Shown here: in pieces, positions 1 through 6,433 of the stretch | Layout: each line of letters opens with the position of its first letter | Position numbering within the stretch: position 1 is the first letter of the stretch | Origin: a virus | IMG/VR virus record: IMGVR_UViG_3300012944_000031 | Coordinates: 1-45,225 of that record | Direction: 5' to 3' (one strand) | DNA: 45,225 bases | Program-made: the position numbers and the translations under genes | Notes under the pieces: generated by a model | Seen by the model: the letters and a program-made list of their open reading frames with translations, nothing else | Told to the model about the DNA's origin: nothing | The model's database searches: none

Positions 1-859
1 CCTTCGCGCTGGCGCCGGCGTAGCGTACCAGCTCGCGGCCGAGCGTCTCGAGCACCTTCTCGTGACGGCCGCCGCCGATGTGGATCACGCGCGTCTCTTC
101 GATTTGCTGCGCGCCCCAGACTCGGTGATTGCCGCAAACATACTCGTAGAGGAATGACAGAATGTTGAAGGCGCCGCCGCCGACTTCGTTGTTCGTCAGG
201 AAGAATCCGCGGCCGAGGCCGCCGCCCTTGTCGGTCTCGAATATGCGGCGCTCGTTATCGACCATGAAAGCGAACATGTCGCGATCGCCGAGGTACAAGC
301 CGCGCGAGCCGTCGAAGGCCTCCGGCGCGGGCTGCCACGGGCCCGAGGCCTCGAGCTTCATCAGCTCGCGGATCAAGTCCACATTCCAGACGCGGCCGTA
401 TTTCTGCGAGGTGATGGCGCGCGCGGTCAGGTCTTTGCCCTTGCCGGAAAACAGAAGCTGGCGGCCCTCGCCATCCTCTTGCGTGTAGGCGTCGGCGTGC
501 TTGTCGAGGCCTTCGTTGATGGCAGCCGCCGCGAGCTTCGGCGACAGCGTGCGCAGATAGGCGGCCGGCGCTTTGGCGATATGCGCGAGCTGGCCAAAGC
601 TCCAATTCGTGAGCGCGCCGCCCATAATGCCCTCGCCTTCGATCGCGATGTCGGGACCGCGTGCGATGGCGCGCAGCGCGTTGGCCTTGATCTCGGCGAC
701 GGTCGCCGTCGTCTTGTCGTGGTCGGCAACCGCCAGCATGGCGGCGAGCGAGCCGAAACGCTGATCGGCCGGGCGGCTTTCCCACTGCGCGTTGGCCTGC
801 GTCAAAGTCGTGCCGCTGGCGCGGACGGAGCGGGGGCGGGTGGTGGTGGTCGTGTTCAT
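1..859 (-). CDS. DUF932-like phage/plasmid protein, partial (C-terminus off the left edge)
   Basis: The frame opens with ATG at 859 and stays open to base 1, giving 286 codons with no stop, so the C-terminus lies outside the window. The N-terminus is Thr-rich and unstructured. The middle contains WNVDLIREL, then a DUF932-like block with GLYLGDRDMFAFMVDNER, GRGFFLTNNEVG and YVCGNHRVWG (about residues 160-255). DUF932 proteins are common next to radC and antirestriction genes on plasmids, ICEs and phages; their biochemical role is not settled. It is the last gene of the leftward cluster seen here, 42 bp downstream of the 92-aa gene at 902-1180, and probably shares its transcript. The family call rests on recalled motif shape. 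Confidence 0.8.
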   Translation of the reverse strand, partial: MNTTTTTRPRSVRASGTTLTQANAQWESRPADQRFGSLAAMLAVADHDKTTATVAEIKANALRAIARGPDIAIEGEGIMGGALTNWSFGQLAHIAKAPAAYLRTLSPKLAAAAINEGLDKHADAYTQEDGEGRQLLFSGKGKDLTARAITSQKYGRVWNVDLIRELMKLEASGPWQPAPEAFDGSRGLYLGDRDMFAFMVDNERRIFETDKGGGLGRGFFLTNNEVGGGAFNILSFLYEYVCGNHRVWGAQQIEETRVIHIGGGRHEKVLETLGRELVRYAGASAK

Positions 860-901
860 GATCGTGGTTCCTGGTGTGTGTGTGAGTGATGAAAGTGAGG
901 G

Positions 902-1180
902 TCAGTCGTCGCTGTAGGAGGCGAAGGCGATGCCCTCGCAGTTTCCGGCGTTGGCACGATCGGCCGCCGCCTGCGCTTCCTCTTGAGTTTCCCAAAGCTC
1001 TTCGACTTGGGCGCCCCAAGGGGTTTTCTTCGAGGGATTGATTTTGCGGCCGACAATCACGCTGCCGGTACCCGCACCCGGATAACGGTTAATGTCGTAC
1101 CCGGCGACAACCTGCACCGACTGGCCGGCCGGTGTGACCTGGTAGTCGACATGGACGTTAACGGAGAATGAGCTAGACAT
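902..1180 (-). CDS. Hypothetical protein, 92 aa, behind a radC-type leader
   Basis: Start ATG at 1180, chosen because a GAGGG Shine-Dalgarno lies just upstream; the same frame is open further up but has no ribosome site there. The sequence is an alternating hydrophobic N-terminus (SFSVNVHVDYQV) followed by a charged helix ending in Asp. No family recognised. It directly follows leader copy A and precedes the DUF932 gene, so it is probably the first gene of a two-gene transcript. The shared leader hints at an antirestriction or DNA-interacting role, but this is inference only. Confidence 0.75.
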   Translation of the reverse strand: MSSSFSVNVHVDYQVTPAGQSVQVVAGYDINRYPGAGTGSVIVGRKINPSKKTPWGAQVEELWETQEEAQAAADRANAGNCEGIAFASYSDD

Positions 1181-1224
1181 TCGGGCTTCCCTCTGGAGTG
1201 GGGACCGGCCAGCGCCGTCCCTGT
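1181..1224 (-). promoter_or_regulatory. radC-type structured leader, copy A
   Basis: Read on the minus strand, a hairpin GGGAC-GGC, tetraloop GCTG, GCC-(G)-GTCCC sits at 1200-1221. It is followed by a small CTCC/GGG pairing that includes the Shine-Dalgarno of the gene at 1180. The same arrangement recurs at 4962-5004 and 5725-5768. It resembles the published radC RNA motif, found 5' of radC and of antirestriction, methylase and integrase genes. The assignment is from memory of that motif, not from a covariance search. Confidence 0.6.
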
Positions 1225-1235
1225 GAAAAGAGATT

Positions 1236-1251
1236 GCCGAATAAACTCGGC
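1236..1251 (-). promoter_or_regulatory. Palindromic operator-like site GCCGA-N6-TCGGC (site 1)
   Basis: Perfect 5+5 dyad with the AT-rich centre ATAAAC on the plus strand, 55 bp upstream of the start at 1180 and just upstream of leader A. Member of the recurrent dyad set described in the findings. Likely operator or promoter element. Confidence 0.65.
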
Positions 1252-1325
1252 GACCGCAAGTCAATTCGACCGCGGGCGCCAATTTATTTTACAGGATCGT
1301 TTTCTCACCTTTGGCCTTTAAATCT

Positions 1326-1523
1326 TCATGACCGAAAGAGGGTCAGCACGCCGTTGTGGTGGATGCAATTCCGCTCGATCACTGAGGTGAATGCACCCTC
1401 GCCATAGGCGAGCGGTTCGCCCCGAAGAGCGCACATCTGGTTTTCAGCTTGCATGCCGGCGATCTCCGCCATCGCGCAAGCTGCCTGCGCGATGACATAT
1501 GCGGCTTGTTGTTCTGGCGTCAT
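1326..1523 (-). CDS. Hypothetical protein, 65 aa
   Basis: Start ATG at 1523 overlaps the stop of the upstream gene (ATGA type), which fixes the start. The protein is MTPEQQAAYVIAQAACAMAE at its N-terminus with a mixed C-terminus ending LTLFRS. It has a helical Ala-rich first half and two Cys. No family recognised. It is the last gene of the leftward run before leader A, so its 3' end is followed by the control region of the next unit. Confidence 0.75.
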   Translation of the reverse strand: MTPEQQAAYVIAQAACAMAEIAGMQAENQMCALRGEPLAYGEGAFTSVIERNCIHHNGVLTLFRS

Positions 1524-2122
1524 GGCTCGCACCTCCGCACCAGGTCTGTTGCCTTGATCCGGATATCTTCCGGGCCGAGCCCGCCCTTGCGCGTGATCGC
1601 GGCTTGCACGTGCGCGGGATAAAGTTTGAAAACGCGCGCCGTCTCGTCCTTCATCGGCGCATGGGTCAGCATGTTGGTCATCCAATGAAATCCGAGTATG
1701 GCGCGATCGGTCGCGCAGATCTTGTCCGCCGGCACCATCAACCAGAGCGTGGCCGCCGACCATATTGCGTCGTCGAGCACGACGCTCTGCCCGCGCGCGA
1801 TCGCGGCGCGCACTTGCGCCTCATGCGCCTTGATCGAACCGCCCATGTTGTCGCCGCCATCGATCACGATCGTGCCGCTCTCCGGTACCGGCCGCGGGTT
1901 GGCCGGCTTTAATGCGGGTATTGAGATTTGCGCGGGCGTCACGATCGGCGCCGGCGCGGGCGGCTCTCGCACGGTGGAATAATCCGGCAGTGGCGTCTGT
2001 CTCGAGGGCGGTTCGGTCGAATACCAGGCGCCGGCGCAAGCTTGCCTAGCCGGCAACAGCATCACCAGGATAAAAAACGCGGCGAGCGAACCGAGCGCCA
2101 CGGATATCAAAAACCTGCACAT
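1520..2122 (-). CDS. Exported ClpP-like (COG3904-type) protein, 200 aa
   Basis: Start ATG at 2122 follows a GGGAG ribosome site. Residues 1-30 form a signal peptide or membrane anchor (MCRFLISVALGS, then a hydrophobic stretch ending PARQACAGA). A Pro-rich linker follows. The second half (about 80-200) reads IVIDGGDNMGGSI, QSVVLDDAIWSAATLWLM, DKICATDRAILGFHW. This matches the shape of ClpP/SppA-fold periplasmic proteins: a glycine-rich oxyanion region, a small-residue nucleophile turn and a GFHW block. The usual nucleophile motif (SACA-like) is here WSAATL, so Ser is plausible as nucleophile but catalysis is unproven. Probably acts at the inner membrane or periplasm. Neighbours give no clear substrate. 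Confidence 0.65.
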   Translation of the reverse strand: MCRFLISVALGSLAAFFILVMLLPARQACAGAWYSTEPPSRQTPLPDYSTVREPPAPAPIVTPAQISIPALKPANPRPVPESGTIVIDGGDNMGGSIKAHEAQVRAAIARGQSVVLDDAIWSAATLWLMVPADKICATDRAILGFHWMTNMLTHAPMKDETARVFKLYPAHVQAAITRKGGLGPEDIRIKATDLVRRCEP

Positions 2123-2124
2123 GT

Positions 2125-2427
2125 CTACGTCTCCCGTTTCTTCCACCGCCCGTTCACGTCGGGCAACCTCAAACGAATTGTAGCGCCGCCATCGAGCTGG
2201 ATCACGGCGAACGTCATTGCGCGCCTTTCGTCCTGGTCGTGATCGACTTCGATATCGATGATCGCACCAGCCTGGCCGTCGTATGTTCCGATATCGCATA
2301 TCGCCGGCGCGCGTTCCGGCACCGGCCTTGCGACCGTGAAGCGCGTCAAGTTTAGCTCACGGCAATAGCCGAACGAATGACAGGCCAACGGCGACCGACA
2401 CCGGCCTTTGAGACAGGGCAACGTCAT
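2125..2427 (-). CDS. Hypothetical protein, 100 aa
   Basis: ATG at 2427 overlaps the stop of the upstream gene by four bases. The N-terminus has three Cys in MTLPCLKGRCRSPLACHSFG, followed by a Cys at YCREL, a possible small metal-binding knuckle. The C-terminal 30 residues (MTFAVIQLDGGATIRLRLPD...) could form a separate small beta domain. An internal ATG sits there, but the frame is continuous. No family recognised. Part of the leftward ATGA-linked cluster. Confidence 0.75.
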   Translation of the reverse strand: MTLPCLKGRCRSPLACHSFGYCRELNLTRFTVARPVPERAPAICDIGTYDGQAGAIIDIEVDHDQDERRAMTFAVIQLDGGATIRLRLPDVNGRWKKRET

Positions 2428-2636
2428 GGCGCGCGCCTTATATCCTGACACGTGATGCACTGGCATTGCGTGCCGGTGATCCGCGCGGCCTCGTGCAGCA
2501 AGTTGGTCGCCTCGCCGCGTTCGGTTTTCTCAAAGCAGGCGCACGCGATCGCGTCGAGCTGCGCCGGCGAGTATCGATCTTTGAAGTAGAGCGCCAGCTT
2601 GCGCCAGCTCTCGAGTGATCGCTTATCGAGGGTCAT
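2424..2636 (-). CDS. Hypothetical protein, 70 aa, Cys-containing
   Basis: ATG at 2636 overlaps the preceding stop. Helical N-terminus (MTLDKRSLESWRKLALYFKD) followed by CACFEKTERGEATNLLHEA and a C-terminal CQCITCQDI cluster, which suggests a small zinc-binding fold. No family recognised. Translationally coupled on both sides. Confidence 0.75.
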   Translation of the reverse strand: MTLDKRSLESWRKLALYFKDRYSPAQLDAIACACFEKTERGEATNLLHEAARITGTQCQCITCQDIRRAP

Positions 2637-2911
2637 GGCTTGTCCTCGAGCTCGGCGGCCAGACGCTCGCAGCGTTCCGCCTGTTTGAGCAGAGCGCGCG
2701 GCGTTAGACCGCGCGCGGCGAAGTCGCGACACTGCGCGGCCTCGCGCAACAGGCGCTCGCGCTGCGTCGGTTGCGGCGGCGGGCCTGGCCGAGCAAGTCC
2801 ACCAGGTCCGAAGAGCTCGAGCGCGGTGCGCTTCATTGCGGCCGCTCGAGCGCGCTTGCTCATGCGCCCGCTTGGGCTCAACAGCCCGTGGTCGATCGAG
2901 GGCCGGCTCAT
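2633..2911 (-). CDS. Hypothetical protein, 92 aa, basic helical
   Basis: Start ATG at 2911 is set by overlap with the upstream stop. Very Arg/Ala-rich: MSRPSIDHGLL, then KRARAAAMKRTALELFGP, a Pro-rich turn, and a C-terminal helix REAAQCRDFAARGL...ERLAAELEDK. Net positive charge and helicity would suit nucleic-acid or partner binding, but no domain is recognised. Confidence 0.7.
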   Translation of the reverse strand: MSRPSIDHGLLSPSGRMSKRARAAAMKRTALELFGPGGLARPGPPPQPTQRERLLREAAQCRDFAARGLTPRALLKQAERCERLAAELEDKP

Positions 2912-3243
2912 GCGAACGCTCGCGCGGTGTGGCGATCGGGATCCGCGCCCGGGACGTGCCAGCCGTTCATTGAACCGATCACCATCGCCAGCGCCTGCGC
3001 GGCCGTCACCTCGAGGCGGGAATTGATTTCGTTGACGGTCCATTCGGCCTGGTCGGGCGTCATGTGCGAGCCGTCCCAATCGGTCGCATAGTATCCGCTC
3101 TCGCCGCGCTTGATCATGCAGATACGCTGACCGACAGGATTGTGGCGCTGAAACACGGCGCACATTTCGGGGAGCTTGGCGAGATTGCGCGCGGTCGCAT
3201 CATAAGGCAGGCACGTATCGGCGGCGTTCTTGTCGTGCGTCAT
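2908..3243 (-). CDS. Conserved phage hypothetical protein, 111 aa
   Basis: ATG at 3243 overlaps the stop of the methyltransferase gene. Features: MIKRGESGYYATDWDG, then AEWTVNEINSRLEVTAAQALAM and the end block GSMNGWHVPGADPD. This block recurs in alphaproteobacterial phage proteins as I recall them; no function is known. It does not contain the missing methyltransferase motifs IX or X (see findings). Confidence 0.8.
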   Translation of the reverse strand: MTHDKNAADTCLPYDATARNLAKLPEMCAVFQRHNPVGQRICMIKRGESGYYATDWDGSHMTPDQAEWTVNEINSRLEVTAAQALAMVIGSMNGWHVPGADPDRHTARAFA

Positions 3244-3977
3244 CGGATCTTCTCCAACCGTTTGAGGAAAAACTCGGGGTGATAAATCGCGCCTGGCGCT
3301 GCGCCCATGAAGAGCTGGACGCGCTTGCCGGCAATGTGCATGTGGTCGACGCGGTGGCCGAGAATGAAAACGCGCTTGCGATTCTGCGGCACGCCGAAGT
3401 CCGCGGCGTTGAGAATATCCCACTGCACGTCATAGCCGACCTCGGCCAGGTCCTCGCAGATTTGGCACATGACAGTGCCGCCGCCCATGCTGATCAGGCC
3501 TGGCACGTTTTCCAGAACGAAGAACCGCGGAAGCGCCTCGCCGATCACGCGCACGCATTCGCGGTAAAGGCGATTGCGCGGATCATCGATCATGCGCTTG
3601 CCCGACGTCGAAAAGCCCTGGCACGGAAACCCGCCCTCGAGGCAATCGGCCTCGCCGATCGCGAGCTCGGCCGCGGCGAGTATCTCGGCAGTCGAGAGCT
3701 TGGTTAGGTCCGCGCGCATTATCACCGGGTCGCGGCGCTGGTGCCACGGCCGCCGCTCTGACTTCGGCGCGCCGCGCGGCGGCTTGATCCAATTGGCCGC
3801 GAGAGTCTCGCAGCACGTCTCGTCAAACTCGACGAATACGCGCACCTCAAATCCGGCCTGGCGGATGCCGAGCGCAGCACCGCCGCAACCGCTGAAAAGC
3901 GATATCAGTGTCGGCTGCTTGCGACGCGCTCGCGAATCGATCTCGAGGCGACGCAGAAATGTAGCGGGCTGGACCAC
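3240..3977 (-). CDS. C5-cytosine DNA methyltransferase, short form lacking TRD and motifs IX-X
   Basis: Motifs of the Dcm/M.HhaI family are clear: I, LISLFSGCGGAALGIRQAGF (SAM binding); IV, GGFPCQGFS (catalytic Cys); VI, FVLENVPGL; VIII, GVPQNRKRVFILG. After motif VIII only about 40 residues remain. The target-recognition domain, motif IX (RE.ARLQ.FP) and motif X (GNAVPP-like) are absent, so the chain is about 245 aa against the usual 320-450. I prefer GTG at 3977, with a GGAGG seven bases upstream and placed right after the previous stop; a TTG at 4025 is the alternative. Expected role: modify phage DNA against restriction. As written, activity would need a partner subunit, as in split enzymes such as M.AquI. 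Confidence 0.88.
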   Translation of the reverse strand: MVQPATFLRRLEIDSRARRKQPTLISLFSGCGGAALGIRQAGFEVRVFVEFDETCCETLAANWIKPPRGAPKSERRPWHQRRDPVIMRADLTKLSTAEILAAAELAIGEADCLEGGFPCQGFSTSGKRMIDDPRNRLYRECVRVIGEALPRFFVLENVPGLISMGGGTVMCQICEDLAEVGYDVQWDILNAADFGVPQNRKRVFILGHRVDHMHIAGKRVQLFMGAAPGAIYHPEFFLKRLEKIR

Positions 3978-3978
3978 G

Positions 3979-4188
3979 TCACCGCCTCCGCACGGCGCGG
4001 CGGGTGGCGGCGAGCGAAGTGTCAAGCGCGCGACCGGCCGCGGCGATCGCCGCCTCGGTTTTCGCTTCGCGCCAGCCGCGCGCCCAGAGCGTGCGCGCCT
4101 GCGAGCCGATCGCGAACGGGTTTCCGGATGCCGGTATGCCGGCGCGATACGCGCGCGCGCCGGTTTCGGAAATCGTGGGCGCTCTCAT
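3979..4188 (-). CDS. Ribosome modulation factor (RMF/CrpP)-like small protein, 69 aa
   Basis: ATG at 4188 overlaps the upstream stop. The core ARAYRAGIPASGNPF, then LWARGWREA, fits the RMF/CrpP signature: A...G followed by NP and W..GW..A. Host RMF dimerises 70S ribosomes in stationary phase; phage-borne versions are common in alphaproteobacteria and not characterised. The C-terminal extension is Arg-rich (TRRAVRRR). Could act on ribosomes or simply bind RNA; the family call is moderately sure, the function is not. Confidence 0.65.
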   Translation of the reverse strand: MRAPTISETGARAYRAGIPASGNPFAIGSQARTLWARGWREAKTEAAIAAAGRALDTSLAATRRAVRRR

Positions 4189-4421
4189 GACGTCAACCCC
4201 CATGTTGCCTTGCGCGCTGGCCACGTATCGGTGAGCCACAACGCGGCCGCCGGCCGGGTCACGATCTTGCCGTTGATCTTCCACTCATGTGGATGGCCAT
4301 AGACCCATCGGCACGTCAGGACGTCGTTGCCACTGTGGCAGGCGGCGATAAAGCCGCCCGCCGCTGCATCACCGCTCGAGGCGCGGACTTCCATCTGGAG
4401 CACGTTGCGATAAATCGACAT
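4185..4421 (-). CDS. Hypothetical protein, 78 aa
   Basis: ATG at 4421 with GGAAGGG upstream; it begins three bases after the stop of the 178-aa gene, so translation is coupled. Sequence features: MSIYRNVLQMEVRAS, a Gly/Ala turn, then GNDVLTCRWVYGHPHEWKI and a Trp-rich end (ALWLTDTWPARKATWG). No family recognised. Confidence 0.75.
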   Translation of the reverse strand: MSIYRNVLQMEVRASSGDAAAGGFIAACHSGNDVLTCRWVYGHPHEWKINGKIVTRPAAALWLTDTWPARKATWGLTS

Positions 4422-4424
4422 GGC

Positions 4425-4961
4425 TCACCCTTCCAGGAGCTGGAGCGCGGCGACCGCGTCCGCGCCGCCGTCGGATACCGCGTCCTCGAGCTTGGCCGCG
4501 TTGATCTTGTCGGCGAGCGCGATGTTGCGGCGGATGATCTCGGCGACGCGCGAGCGCTTCACGCCGCGCGCCGGCCAGTAGCCGTATTTGTCGAAATACT
4601 TTCGGTCGACCGTGATCGTGACGAGCTTTGCCGGCGAGAACAGCCGAACCATTTTATCGCCTTCCTCGAGCACGACGAAGAGGCGGCGGCCGGAGCCGAC
4701 GGCCGAATCGTCGACGCTGATCTCGACGAGCTGGCAGTCAGTCACAGCTTGCGTGCCGCGAAAGATCACGGGCGCAACGGCGCCGATGCCGACCAGATCC
4801 GCGGAGGTGTGGACGTTGTGCACGCCGGCGGGCTTGGCCTCGACCGGCGCTGGTGCCGGCATCGCTGCAACGCTGGTCATCAGCGCGGCGGCCGCGGCGC
4901 GGGCGCGGCGCGTCGCCCAGGCTTTGTGTGCGGCGTTCATTTCGGGGGCTGTCGTCGTCAT
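4425..4961 (-). CDS. Hypothetical protein, 178 aa, behind a radC-type leader
   Basis: Start ATG at 4961 directly follows leader copy B. The N-terminus contains KAWATRRARAAAAA, closely matching KAAATRRARKAA at the start of the RadC encoded just upstream. An Ala/Pro-rich linker follows, then a beta-rich domain (about 60-125: LVEISVDDSAVG, RRLFVVLEEGDKMVRL, VTITVDRKYFDKYG) and a C-terminal helix. No family recognised. Leader and N-terminal sharing with RadC point to the same regulatory group, possibly DNA-binding or antirestriction. Confidence 0.75.
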   Translation of the reverse strand: MTTTAPEMNAAHKAWATRRARAAAAALMTSVAAMPAPAPVEAKPAGVHNVHTSADLVGIGAVAPVIFRGTQAVTDCQLVEISVDDSAVGSGRRLFVVLEEGDKMVRLFSPAKLVTITVDRKYFDKYGYWPARGVKRSRVAEIIRRNIALADKINAAKLEDAVSDGGADAVAALQLLEG

Positions 4962-5004
4962 GGTCTTTTCCCTTCGGAGTGGGGGCCGGCCTATGCCGTC
5001 CCAG
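4962..5004 (-). promoter_or_regulatory. radC-type structured leader, copy B
   Basis: Minus-strand hairpin GGGACGGC-ATAG-GCCGGCCCC (4982-5002), followed by TCC-GAAG-GGA, which overlaps the ribosome site of the 178-aa gene. The loop changes from GCTG (copies A, C) to ATAG while both stems are kept, which supports RNA structure. Confidence 0.6.
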
Positions 5005-5015
5005 GTGGATAGTGT

Positions 5016-5031
5016 GCCGAGTTTTATCGGC
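5016..5031 (-). promoter_or_regulatory. Palindromic operator-like site GCCGA-N6-TCGGC (site 2)
   Basis: Perfect 5+5 dyad with centre GTTTTA (plus strand), 54 bp upstream of the start at 4961. This is nearly the same spacing as site 1 to its gene. It sits in the short gap after the radC stop, so the 178-aa gene probably has its own promoter. Confidence 0.65.
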
Positions 5032-5049
5032 GAACGCAAACCTTATTTT

Positions 5050-5724
5050 TCACATCATCCGCAGACCCTTGAGCGAGGCGATGTCGTTCCGGCCGACAAT
5101 GATGTGGTCGTAAATCGCGATCCCGAAAACGCCCATCACCTTGACCAGCTCTTTGGTCATTTCGACGTCGGCGCTCGACGGCGTCGGGTCGCCCGACGGG
5201 TGATTGTGCGAAAGAAAGATGGCGCTGGCGCCGAGCTCCAGGGCGCGCTTGGCAACCTCGCGCGGGTAAACCGGAACGTGGTCGATCGTGCCGACGCCCA
5301 TCACTTCGTCGGCGACCAGCTCGTTGCGCTTGTTCAGGAAGAGAACGCGAAATTGCTCGGTTCCTTCGGTCCGCATGGAGGCCCGGAGGTAGTCCGTCAC
5401 GGCCGCGAAACTGGAGAGGCAGCATTTGCCGGCGAGCTCGCCCCGGGTAACGCTGATGGCGGCCATGGCGAGCGCCTTCACGGTCCGCGCGGTGGTCGTG
5501 CCCGTCAGCTCGGCGATCCGCTCGAGCGGGGCTGCGACGGTCGCGGCGAGGGTGCCAAATTCGCGGATCAAGACGTCGGCCTGCTGGCCAATGAAAGTCG
5601 CCAGCAACGCCAGGTCGCCGAGCTGGCCGGCGTCGGCGAGGCCGGGCGCCCGGGCGGGGGCGATCATGGCGGCCTTGCGGGCGCGGCGGGTGGCGGCGGC
5701 TTTCTGGGCGGGAGAGAGGGTCAT
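5050..5724 (-). CDS. radC: RadC-like JAB/MPN domain protein
   Basis: 224 aa, the normal RadC length. The C-terminal half (about 100-224) is the JAB1/MPN domain with the complete metal-binding motif SHNHPSGDPTPSSAD: His173, His175, Ser183 and Asp186. It is preceded by FRVLFLNKRNELVADE and followed by VFGIAIYDHIIVG. The N-terminal helix-hairpin part is short and begins with KAAATRRARKAA, also seen in the next gene. RadC proteins are frequent on phages, plasmids and ICEs; the old DNA-repair role is doubtful and a metalloprotease or nuclease activity is inferred from the fold. The start at 5724 is fixed by leader C with GGGGAAAG as ribosome site. First gene of the leftward cluster. Confidence 0.93.
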   Translation of the reverse strand: MTLSPAQKAAATRRARKAAMIAPARAPGLADAGQLGDLALLATFIGQQADVLIREFGTLAATVAAPLERIAELTGTTTARTVKALAMAAISVTRGELAGKCCLSSFAAVTDYLRASMRTEGTEQFRVLFLNKRNELVADEVMGVGTIDHVPVYPREVAKRALELGASAIFLSHNHPSGDPTPSSADVEMTKELVKVMGVFGIAIYDHIIVGRNDIASLKGLRMM

Positions 5725-5768
5725 CTGAGGCTTTCCCCTTTGGGTCCGGAACCGGCCAGCGCCGTCCG
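5725..5768 (-). promoter_or_regulatory. radC-type structured leader, copy C
   Basis: Minus-strand hairpin GGACGGC-GCTG-GCCGGTTCC (5747-5767), then CCC-AAA-GGGG pairing across the RadC Shine-Dalgarno. Located 5' of a radC gene itself, the classic context of the radC RNA motif. The upstream dyad seen at copies A and B is degenerate here (GCCTGAATATTGAAAAG at 5781-5797). Confidence 0.65.
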
Positions 5769-6013
5769 TGATCTGTTTGTGCCTGAATATTGAAAAGATT
5801 GCAATAGGTTCGTTTTCGCAACCGGCAGGATATAAAACCTCTCCGTTCCCGGTCGGGGCCGGAAACCTGTCAACCCCTTTTGACCACCTGGCGCCGGTGA
5901 ATGTCGGGCAAATCCCGGGCCGATCGCGACGCGCTGGCGCGCGAGGAGCTATTGCAGCCGTAAGAGAAAATGGCGATCGGAGAACGCACCGCGAACGCGG
6001 CCTCACGCGCTTG

Positions 6014-6054
6014 TGATTTCTCTTTCGATCAAAATAAGCGCAATCGAGAAATCA
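6014..6054. repeat. Inverted repeat, 9-bp arms
   Basis: TGATTTCTC (6014-6022) and GAGAAATCA (6046-6054), separated by a 23-base AT-richer spacer. Perfect arms in a GC-rich background. Possible protein-binding site upstream of the radC operon. Confidence 0.5.
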
Positions 6055-6081
6055 GCCTCGCGCAGCAGTAGAACGCGCGGA

Positions 6082-6123
6082 AGCAAAGGCGCCGCGCGCC
6101 AGCGCTCTTAGGCGCCTCTTGCT
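6082..6123. repeat. Strong hairpin, 12-bp stem with one bulge
   Basis: AGCAA-AGGCGCC (6082-6093) pairs with GGCGCCT-c-TTGCT (6111-6123) around a 17-base loop. No T-run follows, so this is not a standard terminator. Could be an RNA structure or a DNA cruciform. Confidence 0.5.
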
Positions 6124-6346
6124 GACGCCAGGCAGCCTACAGTATCTCAAACATCTGAGCTTAACTGCCCCGCGCGGTATCTTTAACCCAGCCTCTCCAC
6201 CTTGCTAACTCTCACCGCGCGTAAAGTCGCGTCGCGCTATGGCGCTCGCTCTTTCCGCGCCGAGTGCCAGAGACTACAATCTCCAATGCATCAGAGCCTA
6301 TAACCGAACGGCCGCTTTGGGGCCGGCTCGCGCGTGCGAGGTTATG

Positions 6347-6407
6347 CCGGGAACGATTTCGGGAACCGGGAACGATTGCCGGGAACGATTTTTGCGATCG
6401 TTCCCGG
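6347..6407. repeat. Iteron-like repeats CCGGGAACGATT (three direct, one inverted)
   Basis: Exact copies at 6347-6358, 6366-6377 and 6379-6390. A partial CGGGAAC sits at 6360-6366, and an inverted ATCGTTCCCGG at 6397-6407 makes an 11-bp stem with copy 3. Spacings are 19 and 13 bp. The pattern is typical of iterons or a clustered operator. Confidence 0.65.
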
Positions 6408-6433
6408 TAATGCTGGCGATTACCTCGAGCGGT

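Noticed and set aside
255-1019. Long minus-strand frame over the DUF932 gene
   Set aside because: Arg/Gly/His-rich translation typical of a shadow frame; the DUF932 frame in another phase has clear motifs and a proper start.
5024-5821. 265-residue minus-strand frame across radC
   Set aside because: Arg/Pro-rich shadow; the RadC frame with JAB/MPN metal motif is unambiguous.
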